Part shown: positions 15,550 to 23,278 of the stretch, piece by piece
Numbering within the stretch: the stretch's first letter is position 1
Layout: the number at the start of each line of letters is the position of its first letter
Assembly (NCBI RefSeq): GCF_000961885.1
Contig: NZ_JZKH01000065.1
Coordinates: 1-46,957, forward strand
Source of the DNA: Streptomyces rubellomurinus
GTDB taxonomy: Bacteria > Actinomycetota > Actinomycetes > Streptomycetales > Streptomycetaceae
DNA length: 46,957 bases
Direction of reading: 5' to 3'
Notes under the pieces: model-generated
Database searches by the model: none
Seen by the model: only the letters and a program-made list of their open reading frames with translations
Told to the model about the DNA's origin: nothing
Translations under genes and position numbers: made by a program

Positions 15550-18500
15550 CGGTTCGGCCGCAGCCGCTTGACCTTGTCGACGAACCCGACCGAGACCTCC
15601 TCGTCGGGGGCCGGCGCGGTGGTGGCCGCCGAGGCCAGGGCGGCCGCGCCCAGGACGGGGTCGGCGCCGAGGTCGACGTGCACGGTGAGCAGGTTGCGGT
15701 CGGCCGGCGGGGCGGGCTCGCGCGGGAACGTCACCTCGGACTCCACCAGGACCTCCGCCGGCAGGCGGGGGTCGTCGGTGGGGCCGGGGCGGCGCTCGAC
15801 CACGCCGAGTTTGCCGAAGTCGCGCACCATCGCGTTGATGGTGGCCACGTACGGGGTGGGCAGCCAGCGCAGCCAGGTCCGGCGCTTGTGGAACGCGGCC
15901 AGGCGCTCGGCGATCGGCCGGGAGGTGTCGACGACGACCTCGTAGTCCTCCTCGGCGAGGACGTGGTTGGGCACCCGGGCCGGCCAGAAGGTGGGCAGGT
16001 ACGGGTCGTAGGAGCCCAGGCCGACGGTGTACTCGTAGCCGGCCTTGCAGCTGGCGGTGTCGGTCTGCCAGGGCACCGCCATCCACCGGGTCAGGTCGCC
16101 CGGGGCCTGGGCGTACAGCGGGCCGTCGAAGGCCAGCGCGATCTCGGGGGTCAGCGTGGGGCCGTACGGCGGGGCGGGCGCCCGGCGGTGGCGGATCCGG
16201 AAGGGGGCGCTGTACAGGGTGGTGTGCCGCATCGGCCAGGTGAGTTCGCAGCCGGGGTGGAAGGCGTCGGCGAGGCAGAACGACAGGGCCGCCCGGTCCA
16301 GGGTCGCGGGCCGGTCGGCGAACGGGACGTCGTCCAGGGAGGCGGGAGGCGTGGCGTGCGGGTCGTAGTCGTCGGTGAAGTCCCCGCCGGCCCACCGCTT
16401 CAGCAGCCGGTACTGGAGCGCGGAGAGCGTCACGTGCTGGCGTACGGACTGGGGCGGCAGGTTCATCGCGTCGCCGTACAGGGCCGGCCAGGGCACCGGC
16501 GACAGGCCGTCGCGCTCGTAGTCGCGCACGGCCAGCCACACCTGGCGGCGCAGCTCCTGGTGGACCGGTGAGGGGTCGGCCAGGTCGGCCAGGCGCGCGA
16601 GCAGGTCCTCGCGCCCGTCGAAGCCGAACTGGGTGGCCAGGCCCTTGTTGGCCCACTGCAGGCCGCTCAGGCGGCGCAGCACCGGCAGGACGTCGCGGGT
16701 GAACGACACCTGCGCCGGCTCGGGCAGGCGCCCCTCGGTGACGAAGGCGTCGCGGACCAGGTCGTACAGGGTGCGCACGGAGGCGAGTTCGGGCGCGTAG
16801 TTGGGCGGCGCGGTCACCACCCAGGCCCCGTCGACGGGGATCGGGCGGCCCTCGATACTGACCTCGGCGGTGACGGGGCCGTCGCTGACGTCGTCGTGCC
16901 AGCCGTCGTTGTTGGCGAAGGTGTCGGCGGGGGCGCCGGTCGCCGAGGCGGAGACGCCGCGGCCGCCGAGGAAGACCAGCCGGCCGCTGTCGTCGGTGCG
17001 CAGTTCGCCGAGGTAGACGGGCTTGCCCAGGAAGGTGCCGGTGTCGAAGCGGTACCGGGGCTCGCCAGAGCGGTTGCGGCCGCGCACCCAGCGCGGGCCG
17101 GGGTCGATGACCAGCAGGTCCTGGCGCTGGGCGGCGGGGACCTTGGGGTTGCGCAGGTTGCTGGGGTCGGCCTGGCCCGCCTCGGGGATGTCCAGGGCGA
17201 TCTGGAACTGGTACCAGGCCGCCTTGGAGTTGACGACGTGGACCTTCCAGCGCAGGTCGGCGTTGTCGGCGGTCAGTTCGGCGACCGGCTCGCCGGCGGC
17301 GTTGTAGCCGTAGACCCGGAAGCGGACGGCCTGGCGCTTCAGCGCGCCGGCGGCGTCCTTGTAGCTGCCGGCGGGCAGCGGGGGCGGGTCGTCGACCTCG
17401 GGGGCGAGGACGACGTCGTCCATCGCGCTGTCGCCGACCCGGGCCACGCCGATCGCGGGGTGCACGGCGGCCCGCACGATCCGGGTGTCGCGCGCCGGCG
17501 GCGGGGTGAGCTGCGGGCGGGCCGGTCCCGGCTCGGCGGCCGGGACGCCGTTGACGTCGCGGCGCTGTTCGGCCGAGGCCAGGTAGACCGTCCGGCGCAC
17601 GTCGGAGATGCTGCCGACCGGGCGGTGCTCGGCGAGGGCGTGCCAGGGGTTGAGGGAGAGGTTCTCGCCGTACGCGGCCTGGCCGCGGGCGGTGACGTCC
17701 TGCTGCGGGAGGGTCAGCCGGGCCACCTTCACGGGCGGGCTCGCGGACTCCTCCCAGCGCACCGTCGCCATGTCCAGCGGCATCGTCGAGTCGTCGGTGC
17801 GGAACTGGAGCATCAGGTCGAAGGCGGCCGGGCCGGCCCCGAGCCGGTGCGCCAGGTCGGCGGCGAGGTAGGCCGGGTCCTCGTCGGGCGGCGTCGCGGA
17901 CGGGTCGGCGCCCTCGCAGCCGGCGGGCACCAGCTTGTACTTGACGAACCGGTCCGGACCGAAGGCGTAGGGGAGCACCCCCCAGTAGACGGCGCTCAGC
18001 GCGCTCGCCTCGAACTTCGCCATCTCCGCCAGGACCCGGCGGGTGACCGGGTGGGCCTCCAGGTACCGCTCGTAACTGCCGTCGACGACACCGGCCCTGG
18101 TGAACTCGCACATGTCCTGGGCGGTGTCGACGAAGAACACGTCGTGGTTCTGCAGCAGCAGGTCCTGGGTGCCGGCCTCGGTACAGCCCTCCAGCAGCTT
18201 CGGGCCGGGCACGCCGAACAGCTTGACGCCCACGCCCAGGGTGGTCCTGAGGTCGGGAAGGCCGGGCACGGTGTCGCTGGAGAAGCGCACCCAGGCCTCC
18301 AACCCGCCGGGCCGGGTGCGGGCGGCCTCCAGGAAGCCGACGCGCAGCTGCGCCGGCAGGTCCTCGGCGACGGTGAGCGCGGCGCGGGCCACGCCGTGCG
18401 GCTTGAGGAACACCGGCCGCTTGACCGGGTCCTGGCCGCGCGCCATCCGGGACCCCTGGGTCAGGTCCACGAACATCTGCCGCAGCGCGGCGCCCGCGTC

Positions 18501-18566
18501 CTCGGCGCAGCCCGGCAGCGCCGCCGCCCGCACGGCGTCGTCGAAGGGCTCGGGGGTCCCGGTCAT
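15546..18566 (-). CDS. catalase-like / LodA-like (CTQ quinoprotein oxidase) fusion protein
   Basis: 1006 residues from ATG 18566 (GGGAG upstream). Residues about 1-345 resemble a small catalase-related heme domain: VFLKPHGVARAALTV with the distal-His position, LEAWVRFSSDTVPGLPDLR, LGVGVKLFGVPG, TQDLLLQNHDVFFV, ending YGENLSLNPWHALAEHRPVG. Residues about 365-1000 are LodA-like, opening with VHPAIGVARVGDS. Candidate cofactor residues are Cys 764 or Cys 773 (SFCLADAFHPGCELTW) and Trp 828 or Trp 833 (TRWMAVPWQTD). LodA enzymes oxidise amino groups of amino acids (lysine, glycine) and release hydrogen peroxide. There is no signal peptide. Coupling to the LodB-like gene supports quinone formation; the true substrate is unknown. 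Confidence 0.85.
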   Translation of the reverse strand: MTGTPEPFDDAVRAAALPGCAEDAGAALRQMFVDLTQGSRMARGQDPVKRPVFLKPHGVARAALTVAEDLPAQLRVGFLEAARTRPGGLEAWVRFSSDTVPGLPDLRTTLGVGVKLFGVPGPKLLEGCTEAGTQDLLLQNHDVFFVDTAQDMCEFTRAGVVDGSYERYLEAHPVTRRVLAEMAKFEASALSAVYWGVLPYAFGPDRFVKYKLVPAGCEGADPSATPPDEDPAYLAADLAHRLGAGPAAFDLMLQFRTDDSTMPLDMATVRWEESASPPVKVARLTLPQQDVTARGQAAYGENLSLNPWHALAEHRPVGSISDVRRTVYLASAEQRRDVNGVPAAEPGPARPQLTPPPARDTRIVRAAVHPAIGVARVGDSAMDDVVLAPEVDDPPPLPAGSYKDAAGALKRQAVRFRVYGYNAAGEPVAELTADNADLRWKVHVVNSKAAWYQFQIALDIPEAGQADPSNLRNPKVPAAQRQDLLVIDPGPRWVRGRNRSGEPRYRFDTGTFLGKPVYLGELRTDDSGRLVFLGGRGVSASATGAPADTFANNDGWHDDVSDGPVTAEVSIEGRPIPVDGAWVVTAPPNYAPELASVRTLYDLVRDAFVTEGRLPEPAQVSFTRDVLPVLRRLSGLQWANKGLATQFGFDGREDLLARLADLADPSPVHQELRRQVWLAVRDYERDGLSPVPWPALYGDAMNLPPQSVRQHVTLSALQYRLLKRWAGGDFTDDYDPHATPPASLDDVPFADRPATLDRAALSFCLADAFHPGCELTWPMRHTTLYSAPFRIRHRRAPAPPYGPTLTPEIALAFDGPLYAQAPGDLTRWMAVPWQTDTASCKAGYEYTVGLGSYDPYLPTFWPARVPNHVLAEEDYEVVVDTSRPIAERLAAFHKRRTWLRWLPTPYVATINAMVRDFGKLGVVERRPGPTDDPRLPAEVLVESEVTFPREPAPPADRNLLTVHVDLGADPVLGAAALASAATTAPAPDEEVSVGFVDKVKRLRPNR

Positions 18567-18986
18567 GCTGTGCTCCCGTCGGCGCGGTGATGGGCCCGCG
18601 GGGCGGCGCACCGGCACGGTCGACACCGGGATCGGCTTTTCGGGCCCCGGTCAAGCGTGCACAGACCCGCGACGGGCGGCGCGGCGAACTACGCCCGAAA
18701 CGAGCAGGCCCCGGGCCCGGCGCGCGCCCTCTCACTCCAACCGGCCAGCACCGCTCGCCCGGGCCCGGGCCGCGGTGGCAGCGTCGTGGGGCCGGGCCGG
18801 ACGCCGGCCCGACGCCGGCCCGCGAGGGGCCGCGCCCCGCTGGTCCTCGTCGCCGCGGCCGGTGCCGCCGTCCACGCCCCGCCCGGACGGCGTTGATCGG
18901 ATGTCAACGCGCCGCTGTTCCACTGCGACCAGCACCGCGCGGGGCCCGCTGCCCGCACCCACCCACCAGCCCGTTGGCGTCCGACC
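18567..18986. other. intergenic region, no gene recognised
   Basis: 420 very GC-rich bases upstream of the LodA-like gene. It contains a tandem duplication of GACGCCGGCCC near 18795-18820 and an inverted repeat CGTTGA-N7-TCAACG at 18891-18909, close to the GNAT relic. Open frames are low-complexity and not supported. Confidence 0.5.
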
Positions 18987-19241
18987 ATGAACACCACCTC
19001 CGCCCACGCGCCCACGGCGCTGCCGGTCCTGCGGACCGCTCTCGTGCGGCTGCGGGACCACCGCGCCGACGACCTCGCCGCCATGCGCCCGGTCTGGGGC
19101 GACGCGGCCGCGATGCGCCACCTCTCCACCGGCGTCATGGACGACGACCGGATCCGCCGCAAGCTCGCCCAGGCCCTCGCCACCGCCGCCGAAGTGCCGC
19201 GCCGCCACTACCAGTTGGCCGCCTGCCTGCGGGGCGAGGAC
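18987..19241 (+). pseudogene. 5' fragment of a GNAT acetyltransferase gene
   Basis: From ATG 18987 about 85 residues read as a normal GNAT beginning (LRTALVRLRDHRADDLAAM; GDAAAMRHLSTGVMDDD; HYQLAACLRGEDA). The acetyl-CoA-binding half is missing: at about 19241 the translation turns into Arg/Gly/Pro-rich nonsense that runs over the next genes. The break coincides with the end of a second relic on the opposite strand, so a single deletion probably removed both 3' halves. Confidence 0.75.
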
Positions 19242-19360
19242 GCTCCTGCGGCGGCTCCCAGGGCCGGTCCGGGTGTTGGACGACGTCGTGGGTGTGGACG
19301 GGGGCCTCCACGACGCCCATCACGGCGAAGCCTTCGGGGTCGCGGGCCCCGACAAGGCCG
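19242..19360 (-). pseudogene. fragment of a maleylpyruvate-isomerase/DinB-like (MDMPI) gene
   Basis: Reading leftwards, about 40 residues match the centre of mycothiol-dependent maleylpyruvate isomerase N-terminal-type proteins: GARDPEGFAVMGVVE, then APVHTHDVVQHPDRPWEPPQE with the metal-ligand-type HTHD. Nothing of the N-terminal or C-terminal thirds is present. It begins at the stop codon of the phosphoribosyltransferase and ends exactly where the GNAT fragment ends. Confidence 0.65.
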
Positions 19361-19858
19361 TCAGGCGTCGAGGACCTGGCTGTCGCGCCGCACGACCGGC
19401 GGTTCCGTCGACCACGGGAAGTTGATCCAGTCGTCGGTCTTCTTCCACACGTACTCGCACTCCACCAGGGAGTGCGACTTCTCGTAGATGACGGCGGAGC
19501 GCACCTCGGCGACGTGGGCGAGGCAGAAGTCGTGGACCAGCTTCAGCGTCTTGCCGGTGTCGGCGACGTCGTCGGCGATCAGGACCTTCTTGCCGGAGAA
19601 GTCGATCGCGTCGGGGACGGGCGCCAGCATGACGGGCATGTCGAGCGTGGTGCCCACCCCGGTGTAGAACTCGACGTTCACGAGATGGATGTTCTTGCAG
19701 TCCAGCGCGTACGCCAGGGCGCCGGCCACGAACACACCGCCCCGGGCGATGCTCAGGATCAGGTCGGGCTCGTACCCGTCGTCGGCGATCGTCTGCGCGA
19801 GTTCGCGCACCGCCCGGCCGAAGGTCTGGTAGTCCAGCGTCTCGCGCACGTCAGTCAC
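19361..19858 (-). CDS. type I phosphoribosyltransferase
   Basis: 165 residues from GTG 19858. The PRPP-binding motif is clear: KVLIADDVADTGKTL near residues 91-105, with acidic pair and TG loop. The N-terminal half has PDLILSIARGGVFVAGALAYAL, the PRTase pyrophosphate loop, and the hood VNVEFYTGVG. Proteins of this length and pattern are annotated as purine/xanthine-type phosphoribosyltransferases; the base is not certain. It diverges from the HTH/Tap-like genes, and no purine gene is nearby. Confidence 0.88.
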   Translation of the reverse strand: MTDVRETLDYQTFGRAVRELAQTIADDGYEPDLILSIARGGVFVAGALAYALDCKNIHLVNVEFYTGVGTTLDMPVMLAPVPDAIDFSGKKVLIADDVADTGKTLKLVHDFCLAHVAEVRSAVIYEKSHSLVECEYVWKKTDDWINFPWSTEPPVVRRDSQVLDA

Positions 19859-20051
19859 AGCGCCCAGTCTGGCCGCCCGCCCGCCCGGCGGCCAGCACCG
19901 GCACGCACGCCGTCCCCGCGCCGCCCGTGCGCGTCCCCCCACGCGTCCCCCGATGGCCTGCGCGGCCGCGGCCGCCATGAGACTGATGTGCGACGAAAAA
20001 TGCGAGCCATAAGCGGTGATCTATGCTGCCTACCTGGAGAGGAGGTGGGCG

Positions 20052-20387
20052 ATGTCCGAGATCTTCGCGGCGGTGGACGCGCTGCTGGCCAAGGCCCGGG
20101 ACGGCGGTGACCTGCCGTCACCGGCCGAGCGGGAGCGGCTGCGCAAGGCGGCCGGCCTGACCCAGGTCGAGGTGGCCCGGGCGCTGAAGACCCGGCGGGA
20201 GACGCTCGCCAAGTGGGAGAACGGCACCGCGCGGCCCCGCGCGCCCAAACGCGGCGCCTACGCCTTCCTGCTCGCGGGCCTGGCCGACATCCACGGCACC
20301 CGGGGCCCGGACGGCTGGCTCACCCTCGCCCGCCGGGCCCGCCCCCTCGACACCGCCACCACCACCGCCGAGGAGGAGCAGGCCTGA
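20052..20387 (+). CDS. XRE-family HTH protein matching the N-terminal module of Tap
   Basis: 111 residues from ATG 20052, chosen because GGAGGTGGGCG ends just before it. It starts MSEIFAAVDALLAKA and has an XRE helix-turn-helix (LRKAAGLTQVEVARALKTRR, then ETLAKWENGTARPRAPKRGA). This opening and HTH are very like what I recall of the first 90 residues of streptomycete telomere-associated protein Tap. Here they form a separate gene whose stop overlaps the next start (TGATG). The simplest reading is a split Tap whose DNA-binding module is a subunit. An ordinary autoregulator of the telomere operon is the alternative. Confidence 0.8.
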   Translation: MSEIFAAVDALLAKARDGGDLPSPAERERLRKAAGLTQVEVARALKTRRETLAKWENGTARPRAPKRGAYAFLLAGLADIHGTRGPDGWLTLARRARPLDTATTTAEEEQA

Positions 20388-22498
20388 TGGACCGCACGAC
20401 GTACACCGCCGAGCTCGCCGGCCTGCGCGGGCTGCGCGCCGAGATCACGGCCGCCGAGAAGGCCGTCGCCGCCGCGCAGAAGGAGCTGGACAAACTCACC
20501 GCCCAGCGCTCGCGCCGGGTGGCCGGGCTCGCGGGGTACGAGGGCGCCCAGGCGCCGGCCGTCGCGAAGGCCGCCGGGCTCTCGGTCGGCGACGTCGTGC
20601 GGATCGCCCCGCTGCTGGACCCGACCCCGGCCGCCGTCCGCGCCACCCGGACCGACGACCACGCCGCCCCCGCGCCGGCCCCGGCGCCCGCGGCCGAGCC
20701 CGCGCCGATCGAGCCCCCCGCCGTTGCGCCCTCGCCCGAGGCCGAGCAACCCGCCCCCGCCACCGCCCCCGCCCCCACCCCCGCGTCGGCCGACGCGGCC
20801 GGCCCGCGCGAGCTGCCCACTCTCCCCGAAGGCCCGGCCGGCGCCCGCTTCGAGGCCGTCACCACGGGCCTGGTCTCCAAACGCCCCCACTTCACCCAGC
20901 AGACCCGCCCGACGGTCTTCCTGGACGCCGCGACCGGCGCGCTGGCCGTACGCGACCAGACGGTGCGCCTCGACCTCGGCACCCGCACCCCCGGCGAGAT
21001 CCTGGACGCCGTCCTGCACGCCGCACCCGGCACCGAGCGCGTCTACATCACCGCCGGCGCCCCCTGGCACGACGGCGCCGAGCGCTACAGCACCCTCAAG
21101 GACGCCGTCGCCGCCTGGCTGAACACCCCGTCCGAGCGCTGGACCACCGCGACCGGCTCCGGCCGCGACAAACTCGCCGGCCACTTCGTCCACCAACGCC
21201 AGCCGGTCGGCCGCTACGCCCCCGCCGCCGCCCCGGACAGCACCACCACCGAGATCCGCTCCATGGGGGAGTGGTTCGACCCGGACGGCGCCGACGTCCT
21301 CACCTGCCGGGACGCCTTCCGGCTGCTGTGGCAGGCGCTGCGCCGCCACTGGGACGACGCCGTCCTGATGGGCTCGCCGTCGCAGACCGGCCGGGACCTG
21401 TGGTCGCGCACCATCCCGACCAGCGGCAAGTGGGCCGGCGGCTACCCGGTCCTGTCCGAGGAACTGCGCGCCCTGCTGCACGCCACCGCCGGCCAGGGCC
21501 GCACCGAACTGATCCTGCCCCCGCGCGTGCCGGAGCAGCTGCCCGCCCTGGTCGAGTACGACCGCACCTTCGCCTACGCCAAGCACCTGTGGAAGTCCCC
21601 GGTCGGCACCCCGCGCCGCATCACCGCGCACGCCTTCGCGGCGATGAGCGAGCAGGAGCAGACCAAGGCCCTGATGTCCTGCTCGCACTGGAACATCCGC
21701 GTCACCGTCCCGCAGGGCTGGAACCACGTCGGCCTGCTCCCGGCGCCGGTCACCGGCGACCGCGCCTGGACCTACCCGTCCGCCCCCGGCACCACCTTCA
21801 CCACCTGGGCGGGCGGCGCGGAGATCCACCTCGCCCTGTCCAACCACCTGACGCCGTGGAAGATCGAGGTCCTGGACGGCCTGCTCTTCGAGGACGGCAA
21901 GCCGCTCGACGAATGGGGCAAGCGCCTCAAGGCCGCCTGGGCGGACCTGACCAACCTCTCCCGCATCCACGCGGACGAGCGCCAGCGCACCGCCGCCCAC
22001 CTCGCCGGCCGCGCCGTCCGCTCCGTGCTGCTGTTCGGCCTCGGCGGCTTCGCCCAGCGCCCGCGCCTGGTCTCCGGCACCACCCCGCTCGGCGAACCCC
22101 TCCCCGCCGGAGCCGAGATCCTCGGCCAGAACGACCAGACGGTGACCTGGCAGCGCCAGGCCGGCTTCTCCCGCGACCCGTACGCCCACCCCGAATGGGC
22201 CGCCTACGTCTGGTCCGGCGCCCGCGCGGCCCTGCTGGACATGAAGCACCGCCAGGGCAAGGAGGTCACCGGCCACGCCGGCGCCCTGCACGCCAAGCCC
22301 GGCACGGTCGTCTACTTCGGCACGGACGCCATCGCCCTGACCGAACGCCAGCCCTGGCCCCATCGCGGCGAACCCGGCGACTACCTCCTCAAGGGCCACC
22401 TCACCGGCCCCCTCCAGCACCCCACCACCCAGGAGCAGTACCTCACACTGCGCGCCCGGGGCCGCGCCGAACTCGCCGCCCGGGGGAGCCACCAGTGA
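20387..22498 (+). CDS. tap: Tap-like telomere-associated protein (HTH-less body)
   Basis: 703 residues from ATG 20387, overlapping the HTH gene by one base; GAGGAGGAG lies upstream. Residues 1-55 are a coiled coil (TAELAGLRGLRAEITAAEKA), 75-145 an Ala/Pro linker, and 150-700 a globular region. The latter has the order of Tap bodies: a YDRTFAYAKHLW box, NHLTPWKIEVLDGLLFE followed by DEWGKRLKAAW, RSVLLFGLGGFAQRPR, EWAAYVWSGARAALLDMKH, and TDAIALTERQPWP. Tap binds the 3' overhang of linear replicons, recruits the terminal protein and has been reported to act as a primase. The assignment rests on motif order, gene order and my memory of Tap; overall identity must be low. Confidence 0.6.
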   Translation: MDRTTYTAELAGLRGLRAEITAAEKAVAAAQKELDKLTAQRSRRVAGLAGYEGAQAPAVAKAAGLSVGDVVRIAPLLDPTPAAVRATRTDDHAAPAPAPAPAAEPAPIEPPAVAPSPEAEQPAPATAPAPTPASADAAGPRELPTLPEGPAGARFEAVTTGLVSKRPHFTQQTRPTVFLDAATGALAVRDQTVRLDLGTRTPGEILDAVLHAAPGTERVYITAGAPWHDGAERYSTLKDAVAAWLNTPSERWTTATGSGRDKLAGHFVHQRQPVGRYAPAAAPDSTTTEIRSMGEWFDPDGADVLTCRDAFRLLWQALRRHWDDAVLMGSPSQTGRDLWSRTIPTSGKWAGGYPVLSEELRALLHATAGQGRTELILPPRVPEQLPALVEYDRTFAYAKHLWKSPVGTPRRITAHAFAAMSEQEQTKALMSCSHWNIRVTVPQGWNHVGLLPAPVTGDRAWTYPSAPGTTFTTWAGGAEIHLALSNHLTPWKIEVLDGLLFEDGKPLDEWGKRLKAAWADLTNLSRIHADERQRTAAHLAGRAVRSVLLFGLGGFAQRPRLVSGTTPLGEPLPAGAEILGQNDQTVTWQRQAGFSRDPYAHPEWAAYVWSGARAALLDMKHRQGKEVTGHAGALHAKPGTVVYFGTDAIALTERQPWPHRGEPGDYLLKGHLTGPLQHPTTQEQYLTLRARGRAELAARGSHQ

Positions 22499-23202
22499 GC
22501 CCCGCCGACCCGACCACCCCCAACGAAGCCGCCCGCCTGACCCAGGAACTCATCGACCAGGGCTACACCAGACGCCAGGTCGCCACGATGCTCGGCCGCG
22601 ACGCCTCCCTCGTCTCCCAGTTCTTCACCCGCGGCAAAGGCGCGAGCATGGTCGGCGCGCTGCGCCAGCTGGTCCAGGCCGTGCGCGGCGGCGAGCGCGA
22701 CACCGAGGCCCTGGCCGCGATCGCCGAGGCGAACACCAGCCGCCGCCGCACCAGGACCGGGCACAGAGCCCGGGTCCGCGGCAAGGACACCGTCGGCGAG
22801 GCCGGCGGCTCGATGGCCGGCCGCGCCGGGAAACAGGCCATCCGCTCCGGCGCCGCCCACCTCGCCCCGGTGGTCCACGCCACCGGCCGGGCCGGCGGCC
22901 GCCTGGCCTTCACCGTCCGGATGAAGGCCGACCAGTACGTCTACTCCGCCGGGTCCGAACAGGACTCCGGCGGCATCCGCCGCGGCTTCGTCCCCCGCGC
23001 GGACGGCACCGAGGAACGCACCTACGGCTCCGCCTCCACCGGCGGCTTCGACGCCGCCGAGTGGTCCCGGCGCGTCGCCGACCACCACGGCGACGTCACC
23101 GAGGCCATGAAGGCCTGGCTGGTGGAGACCGGCCGCGCCGTCGCGGACGCCGACATCGCCTACCTCGAAGTCCGCGGCTGGGTGCCCCCCGGACAGCGGT
23201 AG
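22495..23202 (+). CDS. candidate telomere terminal protein (Tpg/Tpc-like)
   Basis: 235 residues from GTG 22495, overlapping the Tap-like stop (GTGA) and preceded by GGGGGAG. Residues 10-65 are a helix-turn-helix (GYTRRQVATMLGRDASLVSQF; then GALRQLVQAVRGG), residues 80-105 a basic stretch (RRRTRTGHRARVRGK), and the rest an alpha/beta domain (RMKADQYVYSAGSEQDSGG; DAAEWSRRVADHHG; IAYLEVRGWVPPG). Its place directly after a Tap-like gene is the place of tpg, whose product is covalently bound to the 5' ends. Archetypal Tpg is about 185 residues; this one is longer and not obviously alike, as is true of the SCP1 (Tpc) and S. griseus (Gtp) types. Function is inferred from context. Confidence 0.55.
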   Translation: MSPADPTTPNEAARLTQELIDQGYTRRQVATMLGRDASLVSQFFTRGKGASMVGALRQLVQAVRGGERDTEALAAIAEANTSRRRTRTGHRARVRGKDTVGEAGGSMAGRAGKQAIRSGAAHLAPVVHATGRAGGRLAFTVRMKADQYVYSAGSEQDSGGIRRGFVPRADGTEERTYGSASTGGFDAAEWSRRVADHHGDVTEAMKAWLVETGRAVADADIAYLEVRGWVPPGQR

Positions 23203-23278
23203 GGGAGCCCGCCCCGGCCCTCCCGCAGCCCCCGGCCGCGCGGCCCGCCGCCTCGGCACCCCAAGGAGAAGTACCCCC

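Noticed and set aside
15550..18735. Minus-strand frame reading through from upstream into the LodB-like gene (1430 codons)
   Set aside because: It is the LodA-like gene in a wrong frame; the product before residue about 1060 is low-complexity.
20258..22492. 744-codon minus-strand frame opposite the Tap-like gene
   Set aside because: Gly/Ala/Arg-rich antisense shadow of a GC-rich gene; no ribosome site, no motif.
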